A stretch of 64,000 bases of DNA from positions 1 through 64,000 of the forward strand of contig JAUIFP010000003.1 of NCBI GenBank assembly GCA_030430365.1. Direction: 5' to 3'. The notes below the pieces were generated by a model, which was not told the DNA's origin, ran no database searches, and saw only the letters and a program-made list of their open reading frames with translations. The stretch comes from Alphaproteobacteria bacterium (GTDB taxonomy: Bacteria; Pseudomonadota; Alphaproteobacteria; Sphingomonadales; Sphingomonadaceae). The translations under genes were made by a program, and so were the position numbers. Of this stretch, positions 47,135-58,854 are shown one piece after another; the stretch's first letter is position 1, and each line of letters starts with the position of its first letter.

Positions 47135-48109
47135 ATGGGAGCTGCTGAATGGCAGGAGTTTTCGACCGACGACGTCGCGGCACCGCTGCGAGCCAGGCGC
47201 TGGTCGGAACGTGGGAGCGAAACGCTATCTGAAATGCGTGTTTCGGCGCTTGCTGGAGATACGTTGAAGGCGCGCATGCGGCGGCGCAATCTCGGCAATC
47301 TCGGCTTCGTGATGATCGACAGTTCTCCGGCGGAAGCGAGCAGCAGCGCCGTACAGGCCGGCCCGTGGGCAACAAAGGGTTCGGACTATCTAATGATGAC
47401 CGTGGCCGATTACGGCTCGTCCTGCTTGTCTCAAAACGGCTGGTCTGCAGAGCTGACACCCGGTGACATCGTCATTCGCGACTTGGCCAAACCTTGGCAG
47501 AGCATGACCAAAGAGAACATGGGCCTGATGCTCATCAAGATTCCCTTCTCGCTGGCCGCAAAGTACCATTCCGATCCGGAGCGCCTGGTTGGTTATCGTC
47601 TGCCTGCCACAGATCCAAGAGTCGCTTTCGCATCCACTGTGATCCGGGCAAGCAAGCACGCGTTGCAGGCAACTCCCGATGCAGCCTGGGCCGACCATCT
47701 TAGCGACGTGTTGGCTGGAGTCTTCCGTCTGATCTGTCATGACGATTTTGGCGAGGATGCCGTTGGGCTGGCCCATTCGGGCAGCTCGATCCGGCGCTCG
47801 GCAACGACCTTTATTGCCCGGCATTTATGTGATCCGGAACTGACTGTCAGCGCAGTGGCCGACGCCGTGGGCGTGACTTCGCGCCATCTCCAGCGGGCGT
47901 TCCTCGACACTGGAACAACGCCCCGCCAATTCATCCTCGATGAACGGTTGAACGAAGCTGCCCGGCTCTTGCTGCAAGCAGGCGGCCAGACGCGGGTTCT
48001 CGATGTCGCGTTCTCGGTTGGCTTCAACGATGCGAGCCACTTTTCCAAAGCATTTGCCAGCAAATTCGGATGTTCGCCGCGCGTGTTCCGTGAGAATGCG
48101 GACAGCTGA
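47135..48109 (+). CDS. AraC-family transcriptional regulator
   Basis: A 324-residue regulator with an N-terminal AraC-binding-like domain (about 40-190) and a C-terminal double HTH (about 215-318; LTVSAVADAVGVTSRHLQRAF and VLDVAFSVGFNDASHFSKAF, ending FGCSPRVFRE). AGGAGA precedes the ATG. It lies between the permease and the Rieske oxygenase, all on the plus strand, so it probably controls this aromatic cluster. Its effector is unknown. Confidence 0.9.
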   Translation: MGAAEWQEFSTDDVAAPLRARRWSERGSETLSEMRVSALAGDTLKARMRRRNLGNLGFVMIDSSPAEASSSAVQAGPWATKGSDYLMMTVADYGSSCLSQNGWSAELTPGDIVIRDLAKPWQSMTKENMGLMLIKIPFSLAAKYHSDPERLVGYRLPATDPRVAFASTVIRASKHALQATPDAAWADHLSDVLAGVFRLICHDDFGEDAVGLAHSGSSIRRSATTFIARHLCDPELTVSAVADAVGVTSRHLQRAFLDTGTTPRQFILDERLNEAARLLLQAGGQTRVLDVAFSVGFNDASHFSKAFASKFGCSPRVFRENADS

Positions 48110-48162
48110 GTGCATTATCGGTCGGGCCGTATTCATACGGCGGAAGAGAGGAAATTCGGCAG

Positions 48163-49218
48163 ATGTACCCGTTCAAGGAAGGCGACTTTGCACCGCGCAA
48201 CGCTTGGTATGTCGCGGCATTTTGCAAGGATATTGGCGAGCGATTGCTCTCTCGATGGATCCTGGGTGAACCAGTAGTCCTTTATCGCAAGAAAGACGGC
48301 ACTGCCGTTGCCGTGGGCGGACGATGCCCGCATCGTTACTATCCGTTGGGAGAGAGCACCCGTTTGGGCGACTCTATCCAGTGCGGCTATCACGGGATCA
48401 CATTCGGGCCGGATGGAAGGTGCACACGCGTGCCCAGCCAGGAAAAGGTGCCAAGCGTCTACAATATCCCCAGCTATCCGCTCATTGAACGCGGTCTATG
48501 GGCGTTTATCTGGATGGGGGATCCTGAACTCGCCGATGAGAGCCTAATCCCGAGTGGCGAGCAAATCGGCTATGGCCTCGATGGATATGTGTACAAACCG
48601 GTGCGCACCATGGAAGTAGATGGCCGATACCAGCTTCTCAACGACAACCTGCTCGATCTTACACATCTGGGATTTCTGCACCGTTCGAGCATCGGAAACG
48701 ATGGAAATGCCAGCGCTCCGGAAGAGAGGGAAGTCTCAGGCTGCAAGGTGCGTAGCCGGCGCTGGATCCGAGAAACGGAGGCACCGCCTCTGTTTGCCGA
48801 TACGAGCAATTTTCGAGGTAAAGTCGATCGCCTTGCCGGTATGGATTTCCATGCCCCTGGCTTCCATGCCGGGCTGCACGACACATATGTTTCGAAAAGC
48901 GATCGAGAACGGCCGGGCGAGCTGCTGCAAAGTTCCAAAGTCTATCACGCCGTGACTCCAGCAACGCGAACGACATGCCAATATTTCTTCGCCTATGGCG
49001 GCCCTAGTGATGAGTATGTGGACGCGTATTCCAAATCACTCTGGCCGGTGCTCGACGAAGACAAGTTCGCGACCGAAGAGATCGAAAAAATCCTGCAAAA
49101 AAGCGAAAGCCTGCCGCCCGAACTTATGCTCAAGAGCGACGGGACAGCCGTGATCGGCCGCAGGATTCTGCAGGACATGATGGACCAGGAACGCGAGAAA
49201 GTCGGAGAGCCGGCTTGA
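48163..49218 (+). CDS. VanA-like Rieske non-heme iron oxygenase
   Basis: A 351-residue oxygenase alpha subunit. The Rieske centre ligands are Cys55/His57 (CPH) and Cys74/His77 (CGYH). The mononuclear iron ligands His168 and His173 lie in NDNLLDLTHLGFLH. It is of the vanillate O-demethylase oxygenase class, which hydroxylates a methoxy group so that formaldehyde leaves. VanA needs a reductase (VanB); none is in the window. By eye it is lower in GC than the core genes. It is the last gene of the aromatic cluster. Confidence 0.86.
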   Translation: MYPFKEGDFAPRNAWYVAAFCKDIGERLLSRWILGEPVVLYRKKDGTAVAVGGRCPHRYYPLGESTRLGDSIQCGYHGITFGPDGRCTRVPSQEKVPSVYNIPSYPLIERGLWAFIWMGDPELADESLIPSGEQIGYGLDGYVYKPVRTMEVDGRYQLLNDNLLDLTHLGFLHRSSIGNDGNASAPEEREVSGCKVRSRRWIRETEAPPLFADTSNFRGKVDRLAGMDFHAPGFHAGLHDTYVSKSDRERPGELLQSSKVYHAVTPATRTTCQYFFAYGGPSDEYVDAYSKSLWPVLDEDKFATEEIEKILQKSESLPPELMLKSDGTAVIGRRILQDMMDQEREKVGEPA

Positions 49219-49538
49219 TCGCTCGCGATGGCGACCGAGTTCACCGGCAGCAGTAAAGCGCTCTACAGCTCAGAGTAAGTTTCAAGCCCCTCATCTTCCT
49301 TGGGGGATTGGTTCAACTTTTGCCTGAGAAGGCGAAGCAAGCGGCTTTCGGCTCTGTTGCGCGATAGTGCTCAGAATGGCCCATCCGCTCCGGAAGCGAT
49401 CGAGACTGCCAACGATGGTGTCTTTGTTGGCGAAGGTCGCTTCAACCTTTGCGGTCGATGACTTCGAACCATCAAGATGATACCACGCGGCTTGGGCCTT
49501 TTGGCTTGCTCAGCCGATACGAAAAAGGGAGGTGCTCG
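49219..49538. other. Gene-free stretch between Rieske oxygenase and MHS permease
   Basis: This 320-base interval holds no recognisable gene. The minus strand has an open frame of about 72 codons (roughly 49290-49508) without a start codon that I could not assign; it may be a decayed gene. GGCTCTGTTGC at about 49350 resembles IS6-family ends, but no second end or transposase is found. Confidence 0.4.
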
Positions 49539-50837
49539 ATGGCCGCCTCAAGCGCAACACAGGCAAAAGCGCCGGAGCTGCGCCACCGTATCATGGCGGG
49601 TTTCATCGGCAATGTCGTCGAATGGTATGACTTTGCCCTCTACGGCTATCTTGCTGGCGTCATTGCGCCGGTATTCTTCCCATCGGAAAATCCGACGGCG
49701 GGGCTGATTGCGACCTATGGCATTTTCGCCGCAGGTTTCTTCATGCGCCCGCTCGGGGCTGCGCTGTTCGGCTGGTTCGGCGATCTTCATGGACGAGCCA
49801 GGACGATGCAGATCTCGGTCGCGCTGATGGCACTGCCGACGCTTCTTCTCGGTGTGCTGCCTACCTATGCCCAGGTCGGCGTTGCCGCACCTATCCTGCT
49901 GGTTTGCGTTCGCTTGTTACAGGGGCTTTCTGTCGGCGGAGAGTTCTCATCTTCGGCGACCTATCTGGTGGAGACGGCGCCGCAAGAAAGGCGCGGTCTG
50001 ACGGGCAGCTGGGCCAATATCGGTTCCATGTCGGGCTCGCTCCTCGGAGTAGGCGCCGCGGCGCTGACGACGAACCTGTTCGATGCCGATACCGTCTCAG
50101 GCTGGACGTGGCGCCTGCCTTTCCTGGGAGGCGCAATTCTGGGCGGCATTGCCTTCTGGGTGAGGCACAACCTTCATAATTCGGAGCGTTTCGCCGAGCA
50201 TCACGAGACACGGCCCAAGTCTTCGCCATTGTTGCAGGCCTTCACCACCAACCGGCGCGAGACCTTGCTCGCCATCGCCTTCGCAGGCGGATACGGCACC
50301 TGCTACTATATCTCATTCGTGTACTTGCCCGAATGGCTTTCTGCACAAGGTCTCATGGAACGGGGGACCGCGCTAGGTATCAATGCAGGCATGACGTTTC
50401 TGGTCATTCCGGCCATGGCTCTGGCCGCTATGGTGGGCGACAGATGGCTACCCCGCAGGACCTGGATAGCATTGTCGGTTCTTGCGCTGGCGCTGGCAGC
50501 ATGGCCGCTCCATGCATGGATGCTTGCCTCGGATGGTGCGCTTGTCCCTATCCTGGTCTCGCACCTGGTGCTCTTCCTGCTTCTTTCGGTTCCGCTGGGA
50601 TCCGGTCCGGCACTGTTTGTGGAGATGTTCCCGGCCGAAGATCGCCTGTCCGGTTATTCGGTCGCGTTCAATGTCGGCCTCGGGGTTTTCGGCGGCCTGA
50701 CGCCAATGATCGCCTCTGCCCTGATCGCGGAAACGGGCGTTCTGACATCCCCGGCCATGTATATGGCTTTGCTGGGGCTCATTGCCGTTGTCGTGCTCTT
50801 CTTCGTCCCGGATCGCAGCCGTTCTCCACTAAGGTAG
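49539..50837 (+). CDS. MHS-type MFS permease
   Basis: A 432-residue permease of the metabolite:H+ symporter group (as ProP, KgtP or ShiA). It opens with GNVVEWYDFALYGYLAG and has GWFGDLHGRART between helices 2 and 3. Substrate cannot be inferred; carboxylates or compatible solutes are common. The ATG at 49539 follows GGGAGG by six bases. It lies between the aromatic genes and the ATPase operon, all on the plus strand. Confidence 0.88.
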   Translation: MAASSATQAKAPELRHRIMAGFIGNVVEWYDFALYGYLAGVIAPVFFPSENPTAGLIATYGIFAAGFFMRPLGAALFGWFGDLHGRARTMQISVALMALPTLLLGVLPTYAQVGVAAPILLVCVRLLQGLSVGGEFSSSATYLVETAPQERRGLTGSWANIGSMSGSLLGVGAAALTTNLFDADTVSGWTWRLPFLGGAILGGIAFWVRHNLHNSERFAEHHETRPKSSPLLQAFTTNRRETLLAIAFAGGYGTCYYISFVYLPEWLSAQGLMERGTALGINAGMTFLVIPAMALAAMVGDRWLPRRTWIALSVLALALAAWPLHAWMLASDGALVPILVSHLVLFLLLSVPLGSGPALFVEMFPAEDRLSGYSVAFNVGLGVFGGLTPMIASALIAETGVLTSPAMYMALLGLIAVVVLFFVPDRSRSPLR

Positions 50838-52888
<2,051 letters not shown>

Positions 52889-52889
52889 G

Positions 52890-53174
52890 ATGCCCGGCGA
52901 GGAAACCAACGAGGCCATTGCGCAGGCGGCAAGGCAAGCGGCCGAGCGCGCTCAGCAGGGTAGAGAAAATCCGGAGCCGTCGCTTGGAACACGTTTGGGG
53001 CAGATTGGCGTGCTTGGCTGGACGATCGTTGTGCCCACACTCCTTGCGCTGATGCTGGGACGCTGGCTCGACAGGCAGCTGGACACCCGAATCTTCTTCT
53101 CCGCGCCGCTCCTGATGCTGGGAGCGGCTGCCGGTTTCTGGTTTGCCTGGAAATGGATGCATCGCGGCCTATGA
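52890..53174 (+). CDS. atpQ: N-type ATPase membrane protein AtpQ (AtpI-like)
   Basis: A 94-residue protein with a polar N-terminus and two membrane helices (LGWTIVVPTLLALMLGRWLD and SAPLLMLGAAAGFWFAW) of the ATPase_gene1/AtpI group. N-ATPase operons carry this gene between atpC and atpR. AtpI-type proteins assist assembly of the c-ring, which is the likely role. It overlaps atpR by four bases. Confidence 0.8.
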   Translation: MPGEETNEAIAQAARQAAERAQQGRENPEPSLGTRLGQIGVLGWTIVVPTLLALMLGRWLDRQLDTRIFFSAPLLMLGAAAGFWFAWKWMHRGL

Positions 53175-53443
53175 GCGCTTCGATCGCCCTGACTGCCGCG
53201 CTCGCAATCGCCCTAGGTACGGTTCTGGGCATCCTGCACTTTGCAGCGCTTGCAATGGTCACGGACCGGCTGGTGGATGGAAGGGTGCTTGCCGCTGCGG
53301 CACTGCAGGCAGTTCGCTTGCTGTTGCTGGCGGCGGTTCTGGTGGCAGCCGCATGGCTTGGCGCCTTGCCGCTGCTGGCTTGTCTTGCCGGCATTCTGGC
53401 GGGCCGCTGGATCGTACTGCGCCGGACGAGGGCGGTGCCATGA
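53171..53443 (+). CDS. atpR: N-type ATPase membrane protein AtpR
   Basis: A 90-residue membrane protein with three predicted helices. AtpR is found only in N-ATPase operons; it is suggested to bind the c-ring or to assist its assembly. Starting at the ATG at 53171 it overlaps atpQ (ATGA) and its stop overlaps the atpB start. The position fits the definition of the N-type cluster; sequence alone would not identify it. Confidence 0.78.
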   Translation: MSASIALTAALAIALGTVLGILHFAALAMVTDRLVDGRVLAAAALQAVRLLLLAAVLVAAAWLGALPLLACLAGILAGRWIVLRRTRAVP

Positions 53444-54150
53444 ACGGTTCGCCACTGGAACTTGAACCGCTGTTCCGGATCGGACCGGTGCCGATTACAG
53501 AGCCCGTTATCACGACCTGGGCGATCATGGCGCTTGCCTTGCTGTTTTCGCTTCTGGCGACCCGCCGCCTGGAGTTGGTGCCGGGCAAGCTGCAGGCTGC
53601 GCTGGAACTTGTCGTGGGCGCCATAGACCATCAGGTCGAAGAGGTCGTGCAACGCGATCCTGCGCCCTTCAGGCCGATCGTCGGCACGATTTTCCTGTTT
53701 ATACTCGTTGCCAATTGGTCTTCGCTTCTGCCCGGTGTGGAGCCGCCCACGGCGAGGCTCGAAACAGATGCGGCGCTCGCTCTCATCGTGCTGGCTTCCA
53801 CCGCCTATTTCGGCATCCGCCAAAGCGGCGTCAGTGGATATCTGAAGTCATTCGCGCAGCCCAGCTGGGCAATGATCCCGCTCAACATCGTCGAGCAGAT
53901 TACCAGGACTTTCTCGCTTGTCGTGCGTCTGTTCGGAAACATCATGAGCGGCGTCTTCGTGATCGGCATCGTGCTTTCTTTGGCGGGGCTGTTCGTGCCG
54001 ATCCCGCTCATGGCGCTCGAGGTGCTCACCGGGGCAGTCCAGGCTTATATTTTCGCAATTCTCGGCTGCGTCTTCATTGCTACCGCCGTTGGCGGCGAGG
54101 CTGCGAGCGCGGGCGCGAACAGTTCCTCCATGCAAGGGAATTCGACATGA
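53440..54150 (+). CDS. atpB: N-type ATPase subunit a
   Basis: A 236-residue Fo stator subunit with five to six membrane helices. The essential Arg163 lies in [11 protein letters not shown], in the helix that faces the c-ring. The start overlaps atpR by four bases and the stop overlaps atpE by four. It forms the ion path with the c-ring. Confidence 0.92.
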   Translation: MNGSPLELEPLFRIGPVPITEPVITTWAIMALALLFSLLATRRLELVPGKLQAALELVVGAIDHQVEEVVQRDPAPFRPIVGTIFLFILVANWSSLLPGVEPPTARLETDAALALIVLASTAYFGIRQSGVSGYLKSFAQPSWAMIPLNIVEQITRTFSLVVRLFGNIMSGVFVIGIVLSLAGLFVPIPLMALEVLTGAVQAYIFAILGCVFIATAVGGEAASAGANSSSMQGNST

Positions 54151-54389
54151 CAATCGAACAACTCAGTATCATCGCGGCAGCGATCACCGTCAGCTTCGGT
54201 GCCATCGGTCCGGCCTTTGCCGAAGGAAAGGCAGTTGCAGCAGCCATGGACGCCATCGCACGTCAGCCCGAAGCCGCGGGCACGCTTTCGCGCACACTAT
54301 TCGTTGGGCTCGCCATGATCGAAACGATGGCCATCTATTGCCTGGTCGTTGCCTTGCTTGTTCTCTTCGCCAACCCCTTCGCCGGGTAG
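54147..54389 (+). CDS. atpE: N-type ATPase subunit c
   Basis: An 80-residue proteolipid of two helices with the polar loop ARQPE. Ion-site residues: Glu26 in helix 1 (FAEGKAV) and Glu59 in helix 2 (ETMAIY), with Thr60 and Tyr64. Na+-binding c subunits typically have Gln at the helix 1 position and Ser-Thr after the helix 2 Glu; here there is a second carboxylate and Met61 at the Thr position. Ion choice (Na+ or H+) is therefore open. Confidence 0.92.
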   Translation: MTIEQLSIIAAAITVSFGAIGPAFAEGKAVAAAMDAIARQPEAAGTLSRTLFVGLAMIETMAIYCLVVALLVLFANPFAG

Positions 54390-54402
54390 GGACTGCGGGT
54401 CG

Positions 54403-55146
54403 ATGCATATCGATTGGTGGACCTTGGGGCTCCAGACGATCAACCTCCTGGTGCTCGTCTGGATACTAAGCCGGTTCCTGTTCCGGCCCATCGCGGGCAT
54501 CATCCGCGAACGCCAGGCCGCCAGCGCCGATTTGCTGAAGAAGGCAGAGGTTGAGCGCGACAAGGCCGATCTGGAAGAAAGGCAAGCCGAACAGGACAAG
54601 GAAGAGGCAGAGAGGGCCCGCGGCGAGGTTCTGAAGTCCGCGGCTAAGGAAGCGGAAGCCGAAAAGACGCAGATCCTGGCCGCTGCGCGCCAGGAGGCCG
54701 ATAAGCTGAGGGCCCAGGCCAAGACGGATATCGAGAGGCTGCGCCAGGCCGAAGAAGCGCGAAGCAACAGGCAGGCCAGCGAACTGGCGGTCGAAATTGC
54801 AGCCAAATTGTTCAATCGCCTGCCCAGGAATGCTCGTATCGGCGGTTTTGTGGACGGCCTGGCCGAAGCTGTTGCCAAGCTGCCTGAACGCACGCGTGCA
54901 GAGATCGGCGCAGCAGGCGCTCCGGTGATGGTCAAGGCGGCCCAGGAAATGAGCCCGGGCGAAGTGACGGCGCTTGAAGCGGCGCTGTCCAAGGTTCTTG
55001 GCTGTGAGGTTGCGGTCAGCGTTACGGTGGATCCGGAACTGATCGCCGGGCTCGAACTGGAAGCCGCGCATGCAAGCGTCAGAAACAGCTTTGCCGCCGA
55101 TCTCGATCGCATCGCCAATGGGTTGACGGGCGATGGCCAAGAGTAA
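54403..55146 (+). CDS. atpF: N-type ATPase subunit b with delta-like C-terminus
   Basis: A 247-residue subunit: one N-terminal membrane helix ([16 protein letters not shown]), a long charged coiled-coil (about 35-145) and a C-terminal part of about 100 residues ending [16 protein letters not shown] that resembles the end of subunit delta/OSCP. There is no separate atpH in this operon, so b and delta functions look fused. The ATG at 54403 begins [12 protein letters not shown]. Confidence 0.87.
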   Translation: MHIDWWTLGLQTINLLVLVWILSRFLFRPIAGIIRERQAASADLLKKAEVERDKADLEERQAEQDKEEAERARGEVLKSAAKEAEAEKTQILAAARQEADKLRAQAKTDIERLRQAEEARSNRQASELAVEIAAKLFNRLPRNARIGGFVDGLAEAVAKLPERTRAEIGAAGAPVMVKAAQEMSPGEVTALEAALSKVLGCEVAVSVTVDPELIAGLELEAAHASVRNSFAADLDRIANGLTGDGQE

Positions 55147-56680
55147 CGGCGATCCCGAGGCCGGCAGCTGGCTAAGCCGGAGCCGCGAGAAGCTCTCCCG
55201 GATCGACCTTGCGCCGCAGGCCGAAACGCAGGGCCGTGTGGTGCACGTCGCAGACGGGATTGCGTCCGTCTCCGGACTTCCGGACGTCCGCCTGAACGAG
55301 CTTCTGCGCTTCGAGACCGGGCAAACAGGGCTGGCGCTGACGCTGGATGCCGATGGCATCGGTACCGTGCTGCTGGACGATGCCAAGGGGATCGAGGCCG
55401 GCACGCGGGTAAGCGGCCTGGGTGAGGTGGTCCATGTCCCGGTGGGGCCTCAACTGCTCGGCCGCGTCGTGGATCCGCTTGGACGGCCGCTGGACGGGGG
55501 CGAGCCAATTGCCGGAGAGAGCACTCAGCCGATCGAGCGTCCGGCGCCGGCGATCATCGATCGCGCATTGGTGGAACAGCCGGTCGAAACCGGCGTGCTG
55601 GTGGTCGACGCTTTGTTTGCACTCGGGCGAGGGCAGCGCGAGCTCATTGTGGGTGACAGGGCAACCGGCAAGACCTCGCTGGCGCTCGATGTAATCGTCA
55701 ACCAGAAGAATTCGGACATGATCTGCGTCTATGTCGCGGTCGGCCAGCGTACGACTGCAGTCGAACGCGTGATCGAGGCGGTTCGCAAACTCGGCGCGCC
55801 GGAGCGCTGCATCTTCGTTGTCGCTTCCGCCGCTTCTCCCGCGGGGCTGCAATGGATTGCTCCCGCCGCCGGTATGACCATGGCCGAGTATTTCCGCGAC
55901 CGCGGCCAGCACGCGCTGATTGTGATCGACGATCTCAGCAAGCACGCCGCGACGCATCGCGAGCTTGCCTTGCTCAATCGCGAGCCGCCGGGGCGCGAGG
56001 CCTATCCGGGCGATATTTTCTACCTCCATGCGCATCTGCTGGAGCGGGCGGCGCATCTCTCGCCGGAACTGGGAGGCGGTTCGCTCTCCGCGTTGCCTAT
56101 TGTCGAAACCGATGCCGGAAACCTCTCCGCCTATATCCCGACCAATCTGATCTCGATTACCGATGGACAGATCGTGCTCGATACGCAGCTCTTCGCAGCC
56201 AATCACCGTCCGGCCGTCGATGTCGGACTCAGCGTCAGCCGGGTCGGAGGCAAGACCCAGAAGCCGGCTCTGCGAGATGTTTCCGGCCGGCTCCGGCTCG
56301 ATTACGCACAATTTCTCGAACTCGAGATGTTTACGCGGTTCGGAGGGATCTCGGACAAGCGTGTAAAATATCGTATCTCACGCGGCGAGCGGATCCGCGC
56401 TCTGCTGACCCAGCCGCGCTTTGCCACACTGCGCATGATCGATCAGGTCGCTCTCCTGGCCGCGCTGGCGGAAGGCGTGATGGACGAATTGCCGGTGGAG
56501 GTGGTTGCCGGGTTGCGCGCAGCGATTGCTCGCCATCTCGATGCCACGCAGCCCGATCTTGTTTCGGCAATATCGAAGAGCGGCGAAATCGAAGAGGATG
56601 ATCGGAAGAAGCTGGCCAAGGCGGTTCGGCGGCTGGTCGTCCAACTTTCTGACGAAAGCACGGAGCCGGGAAATGACTGA
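55133..56680 (+). CDS. atpA: N-type ATPase subunit alpha
   Basis: A 515-residue non-catalytic nucleotide-binding subunit with GDRATGKT (Walker A) at residues 174-181, and the alpha-type [11 protein letters not shown]. It overlaps the end of atpF by 14 bases and atpG by 8. The N-terminal 30 residues differ from ordinary AtpA, as expected when subunit delta binding is changed. Confidence 0.93.
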   Translation: MAKSNGDPEAGSWLSRSREKLSRIDLAPQAETQGRVVHVADGIASVSGLPDVRLNELLRFETGQTGLALTLDADGIGTVLLDDAKGIEAGTRVSGLGEVVHVPVGPQLLGRVVDPLGRPLDGGEPIAGESTQPIERPAPAIIDRALVEQPVETGVLVVDALFALGRGQRELIVGDRATGKTSLALDVIVNQKNSDMICVYVAVGQRTTAVERVIEAVRKLGAPERCIFVVASAASPAGLQWIAPAAGMTMAEYFRDRGQHALIVIDDLSKHAATHRELALLNREPPGREAYPGDIFYLHAHLLERAAHLSPELGGGSLSALPIVETDAGNLSAYIPTNLISITDGQIVLDTQLFAANHRPAVDVGLSVSRVGGKTQKPALRDVSGRLRLDYAQFLELEMFTRFGGISDKRVKYRISRGERIRALLTQPRFATLRMIDQVALLAALAEGVMDELPVEVVAGLRAAIARHLDATQPDLVSAISKSGEIEEDDRKKLAKAVRRLVVQLSDESTEPGND

Positions 56681-57524
56681 ACGACTGGGGCAGGTGGAAC
56701 AACGGATCGATTCCGTTGGTCAGCTATCTTCGGTCGTGGCTGCGATCCGGGGAATCGCCGCCGCGCGCCTGCGCGAAGGGGAGCAGCGGCTGGACGGCAT
56801 TCGGGCCTATGCCGAAGGTGTAGGGTCAGCGATCGGGGAGGCTTTAGCCTTCCTAGCAGGCAATGCGGATACGCAGGCCAAGGAAACGCCAGTCGGCGGC
56901 AAACTCGTGATCGCCTTGTGCAGCGAGCAGGGATTTGCCGGAGCGTTCAACTCTCGCGTTCTCGATACCGCCGCGCTGCTGGCGAGCGCAACTTCGACGG
57001 AACTGTTCGTCATTGGCGATCATGGGCTGATGGTCGCGGAAGAACGGGGCCTGGATGTGGGCTGGAGTGCGCCAATGGCCGTCCATGCAGACGAGACGAC
57101 CGGGCTCGCGAGCCGGCTGGCCGATGCTCTCTATGACAGAGTGCGCAAGGGAACGGTCTCGGCCACAATCGTCCATGCGGCGCCGGGGCAATCGGGCGAA
57201 CAACCGATTGTCGCAAGACCTCTGGTGCCGTTCGATTTCTCCCGCTTTCCGGTCGCCCGCAAGGCCGCGCCGCCTCTGCTCACGTTATCTCCTCAACTGC
57301 TGCTGGCACAGCTCGCAGAGGAATATGTTTTCGCCGAATTGTGCGAGGCGGCAATGCTGTCTTTTGCAGCGGAGAACGAGGCGCGGATGCGGGCGATGAT
57401 TTCTGCGCATGACAACGTCTCCAGGCGCCTCGACGAACTGAAGGCGATTGCGCGCCGGACGCGCCAGGACGAGATTACATCCGAGCTGGTCGAACTTGCA
57501 GCAGGCGTTGAAGCGAGCAGGTAA
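56673..57524 (+). CDS. atpG: N-type ATPase subunit gamma
   Basis: A 283-residue central stalk subunit. The N-terminal helix includes [19 protein letters not shown] and the C-terminal helix [28 protein letters not shown]; the Rossmann-like middle is present. It starts eight bases inside atpA. It is the last gene of the operon, followed by a hairpin and the tRNA-end repeat. Confidence 0.9.
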   Translation: MTERLGQVEQRIDSVGQLSSVVAAIRGIAAARLREGEQRLDGIRAYAEGVGSAIGEALAFLAGNADTQAKETPVGGKLVIALCSEQGFAGAFNSRVLDTAALLASATSTELFVIGDHGLMVAEERGLDVGWSAPMAVHADETTGLASRLADALYDRVRKGTVSATIVHAAPGQSGEQPIVARPLVPFDFSRFPVARKAAPPLLTLSPQLLLAQLAEEYVFAELCEAAMLSFAAENEARMRAMISAHDNVSRRLDELKAIARRTRQDEITSELVELAAGVEASR

Positions 57525-57535
57525 CGGACAAAATT

Positions 57536-57569
57536 CGCCCCATCTTATCCATCAATACTTCATGGGGCG
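57536..57569 (+). terminator. Hairpin after atpG
   Basis: An 8-bp stem, CGCCCCAT at 57536-57543 pairing with ATGGGGCG at 57562-57569 around an 18-base loop, ends the ATPase operon. It lacks a T-run, so it may act with Rho or stabilise the mRNA. Confidence 0.45.
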
Positions 57570-57599
57570 GAAAGACGGGCATTCCAAGCCAGCGTTTAA

Positions 57600-57621
57600 T
57601 GGTGGGCGCGGCAAGGATTGA
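57600..57621 (-). repeat. 22-bp direct repeat, tRNA 3' end (att-like), copy 2
   Basis: Identical to 41068-41089. Here the tRNA resemblance extends further, to about 57650 on the minus strand: T-arm stem ACAAG/CTTGC around loop TTCAATC, acceptor strand CGCGCCC, discriminator A and CCA. The 5' half of a tRNA is missing. The intact integrase starts 58 bases further on. It is read as the left attachment site of island 2 and the right boundary of island 1. Confidence 0.82.
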
Positions 57622-57679
57622 ACTTGTGACCCCACACCTGTGAAGGGCAGATTTAAGTAAGATCGGCGAGCGAGAACGA

Positions 57680-58807
57680 TTGAAGCCACGAAAGGGTGAC
57701 GGGCCCCATTGGCAACGACTGCGCTATGGTTGTTATGTCGGATATCGCTCAGCCCAGCGCGGAGGCAAGGGGACTTGGTTCGCCCGGACCTATGATCCCG
57801 ACACGTCGCGGTATTCCCGTAAGGCACTTGGAGACTATGGCGCGCTTTCAGCTCACGAAGTGTTTGCGCAGGCCAAGCGGGATGCTGAAAGCTGGGCCGA
57901 TGCCGTCGAAAGCGGCGGCGTCCAGTTGCTTGAGCTGGAGACGGTTGCCGACGCATGTCGCGTGTATGCCGAAGGGAAGCCAGCGGCCGAGGGCATTCTC
58001 AAGCGCACGGTCTACGGCGATCCAATCGCGAAGGTAAAACTGGGCAAGTTGAGGCGGCATCATCTTCGAAGCTGGCGAAAGCGGTTGGAGGAAACGCCGG
58101 CACTGCTTACCCGAAACAAGGGTGGCGAGACTCGTACAAAGACGCGATCCAAGTCGACCGTGAACAGGGACATGGTGCCGCTACGAGCGGCGCTAGGGCA
58201 GGTCCTGGTCCCCGGCGCACCAAATACCGATGCGGCGTGGCAAGAGGCTTTGAGGCCTTACAAGGGAGCCGACAAGCGCCGCGATCTCTATTTGGACCGA
58301 GCTGAGCGTAAGCGATTGATTGATGCGACTGACCGCGAGGCGAGGCCATTCGTGCGCGCATTGTGTCTGCTGCCTCTCCGTCCTGGAGCCTTGGCGGGCC
58401 TTTGTGCCGGGGATTTTGAGAAACGCACCCGGACCCTAACTATCGTCAATGATAAGCACGGCCTTCCTCGCCAAATCACTGTACCGGAATCAGTCGCCGA
58501 TTTCCTGGCGGAACAAGCCAAGGCAAAGTTGCCAGCCGCTCCTCTGTTTTCCCGCGGAGACGGGCGGCACTGGAACAAGGATGCTTGGAAGCATCCGATC
58601 AAAGATGCAGCAATGTCTGCAAAGCTTCCTAGCGGGCTAACGGCCTACACATTACGACATAGCGTTATTACCGACCTCATACGCGCGGGGTTGCCGGCCC
58701 TCACGGTTGCGCAGTTGTCTGGAACAAGTGTTGTTATGATCGAACGGCACTATGGTCATTTGGTCCGCGACGATGCGGAGCAAGCCCTGGCGCAGCTGGC
58801 GCTCTAA
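57680..58807 (+). CDS. Tyrosine recombinase (phage-type integrase)
   Basis: A 375-residue site-specific recombinase. The catalytic residues are Arg234 in LRPGAL, Arg326-His327 in YTLRHS and the nucleophile Tyr358 in HYGHL. Tyr323 stands where many integrases have the first His of the HxxR box. It starts with TTG at 57680, 58 bases after the tRNA-end repeat, as expected of an integrase next to its attachment site. A decayed relative lies at 41114-41176. No excisionase is seen. Confidence 0.92.
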   Translation: MKPRKGDGPHWQRLRYGCYVGYRSAQRGGKGTWFARTYDPDTSRYSRKALGDYGALSAHEVFAQAKRDAESWADAVESGGVQLLELETVADACRVYAEGKPAAEGILKRTVYGDPIAKVKLGKLRRHHLRSWRKRLEETPALLTRNKGGETRTKTRSKSTVNRDMVPLRAALGQVLVPGAPNTDAAWQEALRPYKGADKRRDLYLDRAERKRLIDATDREARPFVRALCLLPLRPGALAGLCAGDFEKRTRTLTIVNDKHGLPRQITVPESVADFLAEQAKAKLPAAPLFSRGDGRHWNKDAWKHPIKDAAMSAKLPSGLTAYTLRHSVITDLIRAGLPALTVAQLSGTSVVMIERHYGHLVRDDAEQALAQLAL

Positions 58808-58821
58808 AGTCCTGCGCGGAT

Positions 58822-58846
58822 TGTCCGCAATGGGCCGGATGCGGAC
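58822..58846. repeat. REP-like hairpin with 17-bp repeat, copy 1
   Basis: GTCCGCA at 58823-58829 pairs with TGCGGAC at 58840-58846 (7 bp). The 17 bases at 58822-58838 recur exactly at 59721-59737. It lies just behind the integrase gene and may serve as its terminator. Confidence 0.65.
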
Positions 58847-58854
58847 GTTCAGTG

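Noticed and set aside
49340-49365. GGCTCTGTTGC, similar to IS6-family inverted ends
   Set aside because: Only one short match, no opposite end, no transposase, no target duplication found nearby.
57600-57676. A complete tRNA gene at the second repeat
   Set aside because: Only the 3' part (T-arm, acceptor strand, CCA and perhaps a decayed anticodon arm) is present; the matching 5' acceptor strand and D-arm are missing.
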